Assembly (NCBI RefSeq): GCF_000829695.1
Contig: NZ_BBNN01000035.1
Location: 75,964-139,963, forward strand
DNA from: Streptomyces sp. NBRC 110035
GTDB taxonomy: Bacteria > Actinomycetota > Actinomycetes > Streptomycetales > Streptomycetaceae
Reading direction: 5' to 3'
Length of the DNA: 64,000 nt
The notes beneath the pieces were generated by a model that saw nothing but the letters and a program-made list of their open reading frames with translations, was not told the origin of the DNA and ran no database searches. Positions 52,125 through 60,780 of the stretch are shown here, in pieces. Position 1 is the stretch's first letter; every line of letters begins with the position of its first letter. Made by a program: the position numbers and the translations under genes.

Positions 52125-52808
52125 CTAGGCGTTCGCGGTCTCGTCCGGGTGGAGGGCGTCCAGGATGAGGGTGAGGCCGAAGGTGAACTCGTCGGCGTAG
52201 TCGTAGCCGGGCTCGAGGACGTGCCCGGTGGCCAGTTCGGTGAGGTGGGGGTAGGTGTCGGCGGGCATGTCGCGCAGGATGGCGCCTGCGACCTCGTCCA
52301 GCTCCGCCGCGCCCGTGAACGGCAGGCTCAGCTCCTGGAGCACGAAGCCGTACAGGTAGCTGTCGATCAGCGAGATGGCGTGCGCGGTCATGGGGACGGA
52401 GAACCCTCCGGCGCGCAACGCCCCGATGACGGCGTCGTGGTGGCGCAGGGTCGCGGGGCCGGGCCGGGAGCGGGAGTCCATGAGGCCGATGGCCCACCGG
52501 TGGCGCCGGAGGACGGCACGGGCGGAGGCCGCGCGATGACGCATGGCACTTTTCCAGTCCGTGTCGCGCGGCGGCAGGTCGATCTCGCCGAACACCGCGT
52601 CCACCATGCCGTCGAGGATGTCCTCCCGGCCCGCCACGTGGTGGTAGAGCGACATCGCCTCGACTCCCAGCGGTTCGGCGACGGCCCGCATGGTGAGCGC
52701 GGCCGACCCCTTCTCGTCCGCCACCGCCACCGCCGCACGAATCACGCGCTCGCGACTGAGCGGGGTGCGCGCCGACGCCCCGCGCCGGCGCTTGCCTCCC
52801 TCACGCAT
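52125..52808 (-). CDS. TetR/AcrR-family regulator (TetR_C_1 class)
   Basis: A 227-aa regulator: basic leader, HTH (VIRAAVAVADEKGSAALTMRAVAEPLGVEAMSLYHHV) and the C-terminal domain of the classic TetR type (HRWAIGLMDSR; LIDSYLYGFVLQELS). Divergent from an NmrA-type oxidoreductase, with two palindromes between. It probably represses that gene. Confidence 0.87.
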   Translation of the reverse strand: MREGGKRRRGASARTPLSRERVIRAAVAVADEKGSAALTMRAVAEPLGVEAMSLYHHVAGREDILDGMVDAVFGEIDLPPRDTDWKSAMRHRAASARAVLRRHRWAIGLMDSRSRPGPATLRHHDAVIGALRAGGFSVPMTAHAISLIDSYLYGFVLQELSLPFTGAAELDEVAGAILRDMPADTYPHLTELATGHVLEPGYDYADEFTFGLTLILDALHPDETANA

Positions 52809-52830
52809 CCGCCCCTCCTGTTCGCCCCCC

Positions 52831-52875
52831 TTGACTGCCTTACGGTGTAAGTCTAGCGTGCCTTACAACATAAGG
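52831..52875 (+). promoter_or_regulatory. promoter with two palindromes for the oxidoreductase gene
   Basis: TTGACT (52831-52836), 17-nt spacer, TAGCGT (52854-52859) form a promoter reading toward 52903. CTTAC-GGT-GTAAG (52839-52851) lies inside the spacer and CCTTA-CAACA-TAAGG (52861-52875) just downstream. A TetR dimer on either would block transcription. Confidence 0.72.
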
Positions 52876-52902
52876 TAAGCGTTCCGGTGAAAGGGCTGTG
52901 CC

Positions 52903-53631
52903 ATGGGTACGGATCGTGTGAAGAAGGTCTGCGTCGTCGGGGCTTCGGGGAAGCTCGGGCAGTACATGGTCGGGCACGCACTGGAACGCGGTTACGAGGT
53001 GGTCGGCGTGTGCCGGGAGCGCAGCGTGCCGAAACTGGCCGGGTTCGAAGGCCGGATGACCGTCGTTCCCGGACCCACGAACGACCCGGAGGTGATCCGG
53101 CGGGCGGTCGCCGGGTGCGACGGGGTGCTGACGGTCCTGGTGCCCTGGGGTGTACAGCAGTACGCGTCGGGCACGGCACAGGCGGTGCTCGACCATGCAC
53201 GGCCGGGCGCCCGCCTGGTCTTCTCCTGCGGCTGGCACATCACGCGCGACGGCAAGGACAAGTACTCGCGGATGTTCACCATGGGCGTCCGGATCGCCGC
53301 CGCGCTGGGCAAGCTCGTCCGCGCCGTCGAGATCGACGACCAGGTGGAGGCGTGCCGACGGGTGTTCGCCAGCGACACCCGGTGGACCGTGGTGCGCGGC
53401 AGCAGCCTGGAGGAAGGTGAAAGCCAGGGTCTACCGGTGTGGAGCCGGCACGTGGGCGATCCGGTACTGGCCGGCGACCTGACGCGCCGGGTGGACTTCG
53501 CGCTGTTCATGGTGGAAGCCCTCACCGACGACACGCTCGTCCAGGAGGCCCCCGCGATCGTCGGCTGCCGAACTCCCAGCGCCCTCGCCCATACCGGCGG
53601 CTCTCACAGCCTCCCGGGACAGAACACCTAA
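52903..53631 (+). CDS. NAD(P)-binding NmrA/atypical-SDR protein
   Basis: A 242-aa Rossmann protein: VCVVGASGKLGQYMVGHALERG (GxxGxxG), GFEGRMTVVPGPTNDPEVIRRAVAGCDGV, then a C-terminal WTVVRGSSLEEG typical of NAD(P)H-binding NmrA-like enzymes. No YxxxK pair, so it may be a reductase of the isoflavone-reductase type or a redox sensor. Divergent from the TetR gene. Its stop overlaps the convergent Rsm22-family gene. Confidence 0.8.
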   Translation: MGTDRVKKVCVVGASGKLGQYMVGHALERGYEVVGVCRERSVPKLAGFEGRMTVVPGPTNDPEVIRRAVAGCDGVLTVLVPWGVQQYASGTAQAVLDHARPGARLVFSCGWHITRDGKDKYSRMFTMGVRIAAALGKLVRAVEIDDQVEACRRVFASDTRWTVVRGSSLEEGESQGLPVWSRHVGDPVLAGDLTRRVDFALFMVEALTDDTLVQEAPAIVGCRTPSALAHTGGSHSLPGQNT

Positions 53632-54641
53632 TACGCCTCGCCGGCCGGCGGCGGCCAGGGGGCGCCCCAGTCGGTGTCCCGGGCCGCCCGGTACAGGTCG
53701 CCGTGGCGTTTGGTGACGGTGGTGCGGCGCAGGGCCTGGTCCGTCTCGCAGAGGTCGAGGAGGACCTGGCCCTTGCGGATCTGCGGCTTGCGGACGACGC
53801 GGGCGGGGGCGGGGTGCACCGGCAGGCGGGTGGCGGCGACGTAGCTGAACTTCTCGTCCTCGTAGGCGAGGGAGCCGCCCTTGACCTGGCGGTGCAGCGA
53901 GGAACGGCTGACCCGCGCCGAGAAGTGGCACCAGTCCGTGCCGGGGACGATCGGGCAGGCGGCACTGTGCGGGCAGGGGGCGGCGACCCGGAGACCGGCC
54001 CGGATCAGCCGGTCGCGGGCCTCGATGACCCGGGCGTAGCCGTCGGGGGTGCCGGGTTCGACGATCACGACGGACCGGGCGGCACCGGCGGCGGCGTCGA
54101 CGAGGGCGGTGCGGTCGGCGCCGGTCAGTTCGTTGAGGACGTAGGAGACGGTGACGAGGTCGGCGGGCTCGAGGGTGAGCGCGGCGCCGATCCGGGAGCC
54201 CTGCCAGCGGGTGTCCGCGAGGGCGGGGTGGGCGGCGGCGAGTTCCCGGCCGAGGGCGAGGGCGGGCTCGGCCCAGTCGAGGACGGTCACCGGCCGCTTC
54301 CCGTCCCAGGTGGCGCTCGCCGCCCAGGCCGCGGCGCCGGTTCCGCCGCCGAGGTCGAGGTGGTCGCCGGGCGTCCAGCCGGGCACCGCGTCGGCGAACG
54401 CCGTCAGCGCGGACCGTACGGCCTCGAAGGTGGCGGGCATCCGGTACGCGGCGTACGCGACGACGTCCGCGCGGTCGCGCAGGATGGGCGCCGCGGTCGG
54501 GGTGGCACCCCGGTAGGTGGCGATCAGCCGCTCGACGGCCTGCGCCGCCTGCCGCGGCGGAAGCCCGTCGAGCAGCCCGGCGAGCGCGCCGCGCAGGGTG
54601 GCGGCGGGAGAGCCGGGCGAGACGGGAGCGGGGGCGTTCAC
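53628..54641 (-). CDS. Rsm22-family small ribosomal subunit methyltransferase-like protein
   Basis: A 337-aa protein. SAM-binding core DHLDLGGGTGAAAWAA, VTVLDWAEPALALG and ADLVTVSYVLNEL; then four cysteine-type ligands CPHSAACPI and DWCHFS, which in Rsm22 bind an Fe-S cluster, and ARVSRSSLHRQVKGGSLAYEDEKFSYVA. Family members associate with the small ribosomal subunit. GTG start. Convergent stop overlap of 4 nt with the oxidoreductase. Confidence 0.88.
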   Translation of the reverse strand: MNAPAPVSPGSPAATLRGALAGLLDGLPPRQAAQAVERLIATYRGATPTAAPILRDRADVVAYAAYRMPATFEAVRSALTAFADAVPGWTPGDHLDLGGGTGAAAWAASATWDGKRPVTVLDWAEPALALGRELAAAHPALADTRWQGSRIGAALTLEPADLVTVSYVLNELTGADRTALVDAAAGAARSVVIVEPGTPDGYARVIEARDRLIRAGLRVAAPCPHSAACPIVPGTDWCHFSARVSRSSLHRQVKGGSLAYEDEKFSYVAATRLPVHPAPARVVRKPQIRKGQVLLDLCETDQALRRTTVTKRHGDLYRAARDTDWGAPWPPPAGEAY

Positions 54642-54876
54642 CTCGCGATTCTACGGCGCGGGCGGACGGCCCCCGCCACCGGCCACGACACCGCACCCAC
54701 TCCACCGCGGCGGCCGTCGCCGGGAAGAGTCCCGGGAGCGGGACGAACGCCCGCGGAAGGACGGGGCCCACGCCGGGACCGGATTCGAGCACGTCGGCGG
54801 TCTTGCCACGACGGTGCGCCGGCCGCCGCGTCGGCCGCCCCGGCCCGGCGGGCGCCGCCCGTCCGTGGGGCGCCCC

Positions 54877-56010
54877 TCACTTCCCCCGGACCGCGCGGGC
54901 CACCCGCGTGGCCGCCGTCGCGCGGGGGCCGTTGGACGGGGCCGGCGGGCGGCGGGGGTGCACGGTGTTGGCGAGGAGGACGAGGTAGGTGCCGGTGGCG
55001 CGGTCCAGCACCAGGGAGGTGCCGGTGAAGCCGGTGTGGCCGGCCGCGCCCCGCCCGGCCAGCTCCCCCATGAACCACGGCTGGTCCACGGCGAAGCCCA
55101 GGCCGGGCGGGGCGAGAAGCAGGTCCACGCAGTCGGGGCCGAGGATGCGGGCGGGACCGTACGAGCCGCCCGCCAGCAGGGCGCGGCAGAAGACCGCCAG
55201 GTCGGGGCCGGTGGAGAAGAGACCGGCGTGGCCCGCGACACCGCCGAGCGCCCAGGCGTTCTCGTCGTGCACCTCGCCCCGCAGCATGCCCCGGTCCGCC
55301 TTGGCCCAGGGCCGCCGCTGGTCCTCGGTGGCCGCCGCGCCCGGGCACGGGCCGAAGCCGGTCGCGGTCATGCCGAGCGGCCGGGTGATGCCGTCGCGGA
55401 CGAGCGTGTCGAGGGCGTGGCCGGTGAGGCGCTCCAGGAGGTGCTGGAGCAGCAGCATGTTCAGGTCGGAGTAGCAGTACGTGCCGGGCCCCCCGATCGG
55501 CCGCTCCGCGCGGAGCCGGGCCAGGCGCTCGGCGTCGTCGGCGCAGTCGTACAGCGGGATTTCGGGGCGCAGCCCGGAGGTGTGGGTGAGCAGCTGCCGG
55601 ACGGTGACGCCGTGCCGTACGGCCGCCGGGAAGTCCGGCAGGTACGCGCCCACCCGGGCGTCGATGCCCAGGGTGCCGCGCTCGATCTGCTGGACGGCGG
55701 CCACCGAGGTGAACAGTTTGGTCAGGGACGCCAGGTCGAAGGGGGTGTCCACGGTCATCGGCACGCGGTCGCCGGGCGGCAGTTCCACCGCGGCCCCGGT
55801 CCGCTCGTCGTACGCCGCGTACCGTACGGCCCAGCCCGCCGCCTCCCGCACGGCGAGCACCGGGCCCCGGCCGGCGACCACGACGGCGCCGGCGGCCCAG
55901 GGGTGTTCCCCGGCGGTGCGGGCGCGGACCTCGCGGACGAGGGCGGCGAGTTCGCGGGGGTCGAGCCCGGCCCGCTCCGGTGTCCCGTGGCGCAGTCTCG
56001 GTGCGCTCAG
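54877..56010 (-). CDS. beta-lactamase-family serine hydrolase with probable CTG start
   Basis: A 377-aa class C-like serine hydrolase. Nucleophile motif SLTKLF (SxxK), middle TYCYSDLNML (Tyr motif), and HTGFTGTSLVLD (HTG in place of KTG); HTSGLRPEIP is also typical. No signal peptide. Similarity starts at LSAPRLRHGTPERAGL, but no ATG, GTG or TTG exists nearby upstream; a CTG at 56010 overlaps the MFS stop as CTGA and has GGAGG 7 nt before it. Translationally coupled to the exporter. May hydrolyse an ester or lactam compound handled by that exporter. Confidence 0.82.
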   Translation of the reverse strand: MSAPRLRHGTPERAGLDPRELAALVREVRARTAGEHPWAAGAVVVAGRGPVLAVREAAGWAVRYAAYDERTGAAVELPPGDRVPMTVDTPFDLASLTKLFTSVAAVQQIERGTLGIDARVGAYLPDFPAAVRHGVTVRQLLTHTSGLRPEIPLYDCADDAERLARLRAERPIGGPGTYCYSDLNMLLLQHLLERLTGHALDTLVRDGITRPLGMTATGFGPCPGAAATEDQRRPWAKADRGMLRGEVHDENAWALGGVAGHAGLFSTGPDLAVFCRALLAGGSYGPARILGPDCVDLLLAPPGLGFAVDQPWFMGELAGRGAAGHTGFTGTSLVLDRATGTYLVLLANTVHPRRPPAPSNGPRATAATRVARAVRGK

Positions 56011-57458
56011 CTGTCCGCCTCCGCTCTCCCGGTACCACGGGTTCCGTCGGTTCCGTCGGCTGTACTGCTTCCGCCGGGTCCGCCGGGTCCTCCGGCCGCG
56101 CGGGGACGCAGGGTGATTCCGTCGTCCGCGGCCGTGCGCCCGCGCCAGGGGCGGCACATTCCCAGGAAGCAGGCCGATGCCACCAGGGCCGCGGTCAGTT
56201 GGACGACGCCCATCGGAACGGCGGTGTCCTCGCCCGCGATCCCGACCAGCGGGGAGGCGATGGCACCGATGAGGAAGGACGACGTGCCGAGCAGGGCGGA
56301 CGCGGAGCCCGCGGAGTGCTTGACGCGCATCAGGGCGAGCGCCTGGGTGTTGGGCATGGTGATGCCCATGGCGGACATCAGCACGAACAGCGCGACGGCC
56401 ATCGGCGCCAGCCCGACGTCCCCGAACACGCCCAGCGCCATCAGCAGCACCGCGGTCGAGGCGGTCACGACGACGGCGAGCCCGAGGCCGAGCACCCGGT
56501 CCAGCCGGACCCTGCCGACCAGCACCTTGCCGTTGATCTGGCCCATGACCACCAGGCCCACCGAGTTGACCCCGAACAGCAGGCTGAACGTCTGCGGGGA
56601 GGCCCCGTAGATCTCCTGGACGACGAACGGGGAGGCGGCGACGTAGGCGAAGAGGCAGGCGAAGGCGAAGCCGCCGGTGAGGACGTAGCCGCTGAAGGCC
56701 CGGTCGGCGAGCAGCCTGCGCATCGAACCCAGCGCCTCCCCGATCCCGCCGCGATGCCGTTCGGCGGGCTTCAGCGTCTCCGGCAGCTTCGCCCACACCA
56801 CGGCCGCCATCAGGACGCCGAGGGCGGTGAGGACGACGAAGACGCCCCGCCAGTCCGTGACCCGCAGCACCTGCCCGCCGATGATCGGGGCGATGATCGG
56901 GGCGACGCCGGAGACCAGCATGAGGGTGGAGAAGAAGCGGGCCATGGCCACGCCGTCGTACAGGTCACGGGCCACCGCCCGCGCGATGACGATGCCGGCC
57001 GCGCCCGAGAGGCCCTGGGCCAGCCGGAAGGCGATGAGGAGTTCCACGCTGGGCGCGATCGCGCACAGCGCGGTGGCGACGATGTAGGCGGCGAGGCCGA
57101 CGAGCAGCGGCCTGCGGCGCCCCCACCGGTCGCTCATCGGTCCCACCACCAGCTGTCCGAGCGCCATACCGGCCAGGCAGGCGGTGAGGGTGAGCTGGAC
57201 GGTGGACGCGGTCGACCCCAGCGACCGGGTGACCTCGGGGAGCGCGGGGAGGTACATGTCCATCGCCAGCGGGGCGGTGGCGGTCAGGCTGCCCAGGATG
57301 AGCGTGAGCAGGAGGGTCGCCCGGGTCGCCGCGGTCACCCGTACCGGGGCCCCCGGGTTCCCGCGGGGGCTCCCCCTGCCCGCGGTGGCTGTCGCAGTGG
57401 CCGTGCCCGGCGCCGTACTCGATGTCGTGGTGGATGTGGACGCCCCGCCCTCGGGCAT
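56007..57458 (-). CDS. Bcr/CflA-type multidrug efflux MFS transporter
   Basis: A 483-aa proton-driven exporter with twelve membrane helices. Family marks MDMYLPALPEVTRSLG, GPMSDRWGRRRPLLVG (MFS motif A), QGLSGAAGIVIARAVARDLYDG (antiporter motif C-like). N- and C-terminal ends are long Thr/Gly tails. ATG with GGGAGGGG upstream. Overlaps the hydrolase downstream (CTGA), so the two form an operon. Confidence 0.9.
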   Translation of the reverse strand: MPEGGASTSTTTSSTAPGTATATATAGRGSPRGNPGAPVRVTAATRATLLLTLILGSLTATAPLAMDMYLPALPEVTRSLGSTASTVQLTLTACLAGMALGQLVVGPMSDRWGRRRPLLVGLAAYIVATALCAIAPSVELLIAFRLAQGLSGAAGIVIARAVARDLYDGVAMARFFSTLMLVSGVAPIIAPIIGGQVLRVTDWRGVFVVLTALGVLMAAVVWAKLPETLKPAERHRGGIGEALGSMRRLLADRAFSGYVLTGGFAFACLFAYVAASPFVVQEIYGASPQTFSLLFGVNSVGLVVMGQINGKVLVGRVRLDRVLGLGLAVVVTASTAVLLMALGVFGDVGLAPMAVALFVLMSAMGITMPNTQALALMRVKHSAGSASALLGTSSFLIGAIASPLVGIAGEDTAVPMGVVQLTAALVASACFLGMCRPWRGRTAADDGITLRPRAAGGPGGPGGSSTADGTDGTRGTGRAEADS

Positions 57459-57561
57459 GTGGCCCCTCCCTCTCTGGTGTGCAGGCTCCCTATGCTCTCA
57501 GTCCGTACGGGGTGCTCGCCCGGAGCGGCGTTCCCGGGTGAAGATGTTCGCGAGGATGTCA

Positions 57562-57575
57562 TGGAAGCGCTTCCA
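57562..57575 (+). promoter_or_regulatory. LacI-family operator palindrome
   Basis: TGGAAGCGCTTCCA, a perfect 14-bp palindrome with the central CG of LacI/GalR operators, 67 bp before the Gfo/Idh gene start. No LacI gene is close by, so the regulator acts from elsewhere. Confidence 0.72.
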
Positions 57576-57642
57576 CCGAAGAGTGACCGGGACGACGAAC
57601 GACGAACGAACCATGCACCACGAACGAGCAAGGGCGGAACGG

Positions 57643-58644
57643 ATGACAGGGCAGAACGTGCGCTGGGGAATTCTGGCGACGGGCGGCATGGCCGCGACGT
57701 TCACGGCGGATCTGGTCGATCTGCCGGACGCGGAGGTCGTGGCGGTGGCCTCGCGGTCGCCCGAGCCGGCGAAGGCGTTCGCCGAGCGGTTCGGGATACC
57801 GCGGGCGTACGGCGACTGGGAGTCGCTCGCGCGGGACGAGGAGGTCGACATCGTCTACGTCGCCACCCCGCACTCGGCGCACCGGGCCGCGGCCGGACTG
57901 TGCCTGGAGGCCGGGCGGAACGTGCTGTGCGAGAAGCCGTTCACCCTCAACGCGCGCGAGGCGACGGAACTGGTCGGCCTGGCACGCGACCGGGGACGCT
58001 TCCTGATGGAGGCCATGTGGATGTACTGCCACCCCATGGTGCGGCGGCTGAAGGCGCTGATCGACGACGGCGCGATCGGTGAGGTGCGCACGGTGCAGGC
58101 CGACTTCGGGCTGGCGGCGAACGTCACCGCGTCGCACCGGCTGCGGGACCCGGCGCTGGGCGGCGGTGCGCTCCTGGACCTGGGCGTGTATCCGGTGTCG
58201 TTCACGCAGTTGCTGCTCGGGGAGCCGTCGGACGTCGTGGCGAAGGCCACGCTCTCGGAGGAGAAGGTCGACCTCCAGACGGGCGCGCTGCTCTCCTGGG
58301 AGAACGGGGCTGTCGCGTCGGTGCACTGCTCCATCGTCGGCGGCACCGCGACCTCCGCGTCGGTCACCGGTTCCGAGGGCCGGATCGACATCCCGTACGG
58401 CTTCTTCTTCCCGGACCGGTTCGTGCTGCACCGGGAGGGCCGGGACGCGGAGGAGTTCACCGCGGACCCGGCGGACGGGTCCCGCAACACCCTCAAGCAC
58501 GAGGCGGCCGAGGCGATGCGTGCCCTGCGGGCCGGCGAGACCGAGTCCCCGCTCGTCCCGCTGGACGGCACGCTCGCGGTGATGCGGACGCTCGACGCGA
58601 TCCGGGAGCGCATCGGCGTCCGCTACCCCGGGGAAGCCGGCTGA
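57643..58644 (+). CDS. Gfo/Idh/MocA-family oxidoreductase
   Basis: A 333-aa NAD(P)-dependent sugar or inositol dehydrogenase-like enzyme. N-terminal Rossmann (WGILATGGMAATFTADL), VYVATPHSAH, the catalytic-Lys motif VLCEKPFTLNAREA, and the C-terminal substrate domain LGVYPVSFTQLLLG with GRIDIPYGFFFPD. ATG with AAGGGCGG. The LacI-type palindrome upstream suggests carbohydrate control. Confidence 0.9.
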   Translation: MTGQNVRWGILATGGMAATFTADLVDLPDAEVVAVASRSPEPAKAFAERFGIPRAYGDWESLARDEEVDIVYVATPHSAHRAAAGLCLEAGRNVLCEKPFTLNAREATELVGLARDRGRFLMEAMWMYCHPMVRRLKALIDDGAIGEVRTVQADFGLAANVTASHRLRDPALGGGALLDLGVYPVSFTQLLLGEPSDVVAKATLSEEKVDLQTGALLSWENGAVASVHCSIVGGTATSASVTGSEGRIDIPYGFFFPDRFVLHREGRDAEEFTADPADGSRNTLKHEAAEAMRALRAGETESPLVPLDGTLAVMRTLDAIRERIGVRYPGEAG

Positions 58645-59079
58645 GCCGATCCGGAGTCAAGACCTCCGGAATTCACAAGCTGCACAAACGAAAGGCAACG
58701 GTCCGCAGCAGGGAGGCACGCGGCGGGCGTATGCTCAACCCTCCTGCACGAAAGCTTCACATGTGAGGCCGATGGCTTCCGCGGACTCCGCAGACCACAT
58801 CGAGGGGGAGGAGGCGGCAGTCGTTCCACCGCACCGGTAGGGGGCGGACCCGCGGGGGGCCGCGGGGTACGCGCCGGTGGGCGGGACGGCTGCCGCGCCG
58901 GTCTGGCGTGCGGCCGCCCCAGGGCGCCGGCCGCACCACCCGAACGGGGGACGGCCGCAGGCAGGGCCGGACGCCGGAGTGCGACGGTGGTCACGCCGAA
59001 CGACTGCGACTGGCGCCGGCACTGCTCGGGCACCGGCACTGCTCGGGGACTGGGAACTGCTCGGGGACCGGGAGACGAC
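58645..59079. other. 435-bp intergenic region with a short tandem repeat
   Basis: No clear gene. A 22-codon frame (58772-58840) has a GTGAGG ribosome site and could be a leader or a remnant. Three 17-18-bp copies of CACTGCTCGGGGACCGG-like sequence (59016-59068) lie just before the DoxX start. Confidence 0.5.
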
Positions 59080-59622
59080 GTGACCTGTTACGACCGACGT
59101 GATCTGGGCCTGCTGCTGCTCCGGCTGGGGACGGGCGGCGCCCTGGCGGCCCATGGCACACAGAAGTTGTTCGGCTGGTTCGGCGGAGGCGGGATCGAGG
59201 GCACCGGCCAGTTCATGGAGACCATCGGCTACACACCGGGCAGGGTCAGCGCGACGACCGCGGGCCTCGCGGAGGCGGGCGGCGGCGCGCTGCTCGCACT
59301 CGGCCTCGCCACTCCGGCGGCGGGTGCGGCGGCGGCCGGGGCGATGGCGGGCGCGGCCGCCGTGCACGCGCCCAACGGCTTCTTCAACCAGGAGGGCGGC
59401 TACGAACACGCCGCGACCCTGGGGCTGACGGCGGCCGGCCTCGCCGTCACCGGGCCCGGCCGCCTCTCGCTGGACCACGCCCTCGGGCACTCGGCCGACC
59501 GGGACTGGATGGTCGTCGCGGCCTTCGCCGCGACCGCGGCGGCCACGGCGGTCGTCGTGGGCGCACGCAGCCGGCGCCTGCGCCGGGCGCGGGAGGGCGA
59601 GCAGGACGTTCTGTTCGACTGA
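59080..59622 (+). CDS. DoxX-family membrane protein
   Basis: A 180-aa DoxX/SURF4-type protein with four membrane helices: LGLLLLRLGTGGALAAHGTQKLFGWFGG, AEAGGGALLALGLATPAAGAA, VHAPNGFFNQEGGYEHAATL. The HGTQKLFGWFGG and GGxE-like stretches are family marks. GTG with GGGAG upstream. A charged C-terminal tail follows. Some DoxX proteins take part in redox membrane complexes in actinobacteria. Confidence 0.85.
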   Translation: MTCYDRRDLGLLLLRLGTGGALAAHGTQKLFGWFGGGGIEGTGQFMETIGYTPGRVSATTAGLAEAGGGALLALGLATPAAGAAAAGAMAGAAAVHAPNGFFNQEGGYEHAATLGLTAAGLAVTGPGRLSLDHALGHSADRDWMVVAAFAATAAATAVVVGARSRRLRRAREGEQDVLFD

Positions 59623-59693
59623 CGGCCGGGCGACGGCCGGCGGGTCGGGCGGCCGGTCGGGCGTTGTCGGCGCCCTGTGCCAGGGTCTGGCGT

Positions 59694-60191
59694 ATGAGCG
59701 ACACGCATCCGAGCCCGATCCCGAACCCGCCCGTGTCCCCCTCCTTCCCCTTCTCCCCCTCCCCGGCCTCTCCCACGGCGGCCTCACCCTCGGCGGCCTC
59801 CTCCCCGTCCCCCGCCTCTTGCTCGTCACCGGACGGTCTCTGGGACTCCGTCGACGGCCTGCACGCCTGGCTGGACGCCCACCGCGCGGTCGGCGGCCGG
59901 GAGGCGCTGCTGCTGCGCGTGCTGAAGCTGTCCGAGGAGGTCGGCGAGGTCGCCGAGGCGGTGATCGGCGCGACCGGGCAGAACCCGCGCAAGGGCACCA
60001 CGCATTCCTGGGAGGACGTCGGTTCGGAGTTGTGCGATGTCGCCCTCACGGCGCTCGTCGCCCTGCGCTCCCTCACCCCCGACGCCGGTGAGGTGTTCAC
60101 CCGGCATGTGGCGCAGGTCGCCGCGCGTTCGCTCGGCCCGGACGCCCGTACCGCCGGTCGGGAGCGCCGGGAGGCGCCGCCCTCCAGGTAG
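59694..60191 (+). CDS. MazG-like nucleotide pyrophosphohydrolase
   Basis: A 165-aa protein: a Pro/Ser-rich unstructured leader (about 1-55), then a MazG-type helical domain with EEVGEVAEAVIGATG (ExxE metal pair) and DVGSELCDVALTAL (ExxD pair). It should hydrolyse a nucleoside triphosphate, perhaps clearing damaged nucleotides. ATG chosen at MSDTHPSP. Confidence 0.85.
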   Translation: MSDTHPSPIPNPPVSPSFPFSPSPASPTAASPSAASSPSPASCSSPDGLWDSVDGLHAWLDAHRAVGGREALLLRVLKLSEEVGEVAEAVIGATGQNPRKGTTHSWEDVGSELCDVALTALVALRSLTPDAGEVFTRHVAQVAARSLGPDARTAGRERREAPPSR

Positions 60192-60428
60192 GGGAGGGCG
60201 GCGGGAGGGCGGCGGGAGCCCTGCGGTCGGTGCGGCCGGTGGGGGGCCAGGTCGAGCTGGGCGAAGCAGGCGGCGGTGAAGGCCGACCGGCGCAGGGCGA
60301 CCGGCGTAAACCGACCGGCGCAGGGATGCCGGCTACGGGGCCGGCCCCGACGCTGCCGCGACGGGGCCGGATCACGGGTTCCGGCTCAGCCTGCCGTGGC
60401 CGCCGGCCCCTCCGTCCTCACTCGCGGA
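60192..60428. other. intergenic stretch before the mobile region
   Basis: No gene. GACCGGCGCAGGG-like words recur three times between 60280 and 60330. The region ends at the IS3 left end. Confidence 0.4.
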
Positions 60429-60780
60429 TGAACCGCCCCGGCTCGAATGGAGACTCGATTTCATGAAAGGATTGAGTCATGGCACGACCTTCCCGTTACC
60501 CGCTTGAGCTCCGCCGTCGTGCGGTGCGCATGGTCACCGAGGTGCGCGACGGCCACTCGGACGAGACGGCCGCCCTGCAGGCGGTGGCAGAGAAGCTCGG
60601 CATCGGTTCCCGCGAGACGCTGCGGAACCGGGTGAAGCAGCACGAGATCGACGCGGGGGCGCGGCCGGGGACGACGACGGAGGAGTCCGCCCAGCTCAAG
60701 GCGATGAAGAAGGAGAACGCCGAACTCAAGCGGGCCAACGAGATCCTGAAGGCGGCGGCGAGTTTCTTCGCGGCCGAGCT
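60429..60780 (+). mobile_element. IS3-family element, left part (orfA) interrupted
   Basis: The left end reads TGAACCGCCCCGG, the usual IS3-type terminal wording. From ATG 60479, orfA codes the HTH/leucine-zipper protein (ARPSRYPLELRRRAVRMVTE; GSRETLRNRVKQHE; KAMKKENAELKRANEILKAA). It is intact to FFAAEL at 60780, about 7 codons short of its natural end, where a group II intron-like sequence begins. No orfB (integrase) follows, so this copy cannot move on its own. Confidence 0.85.
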
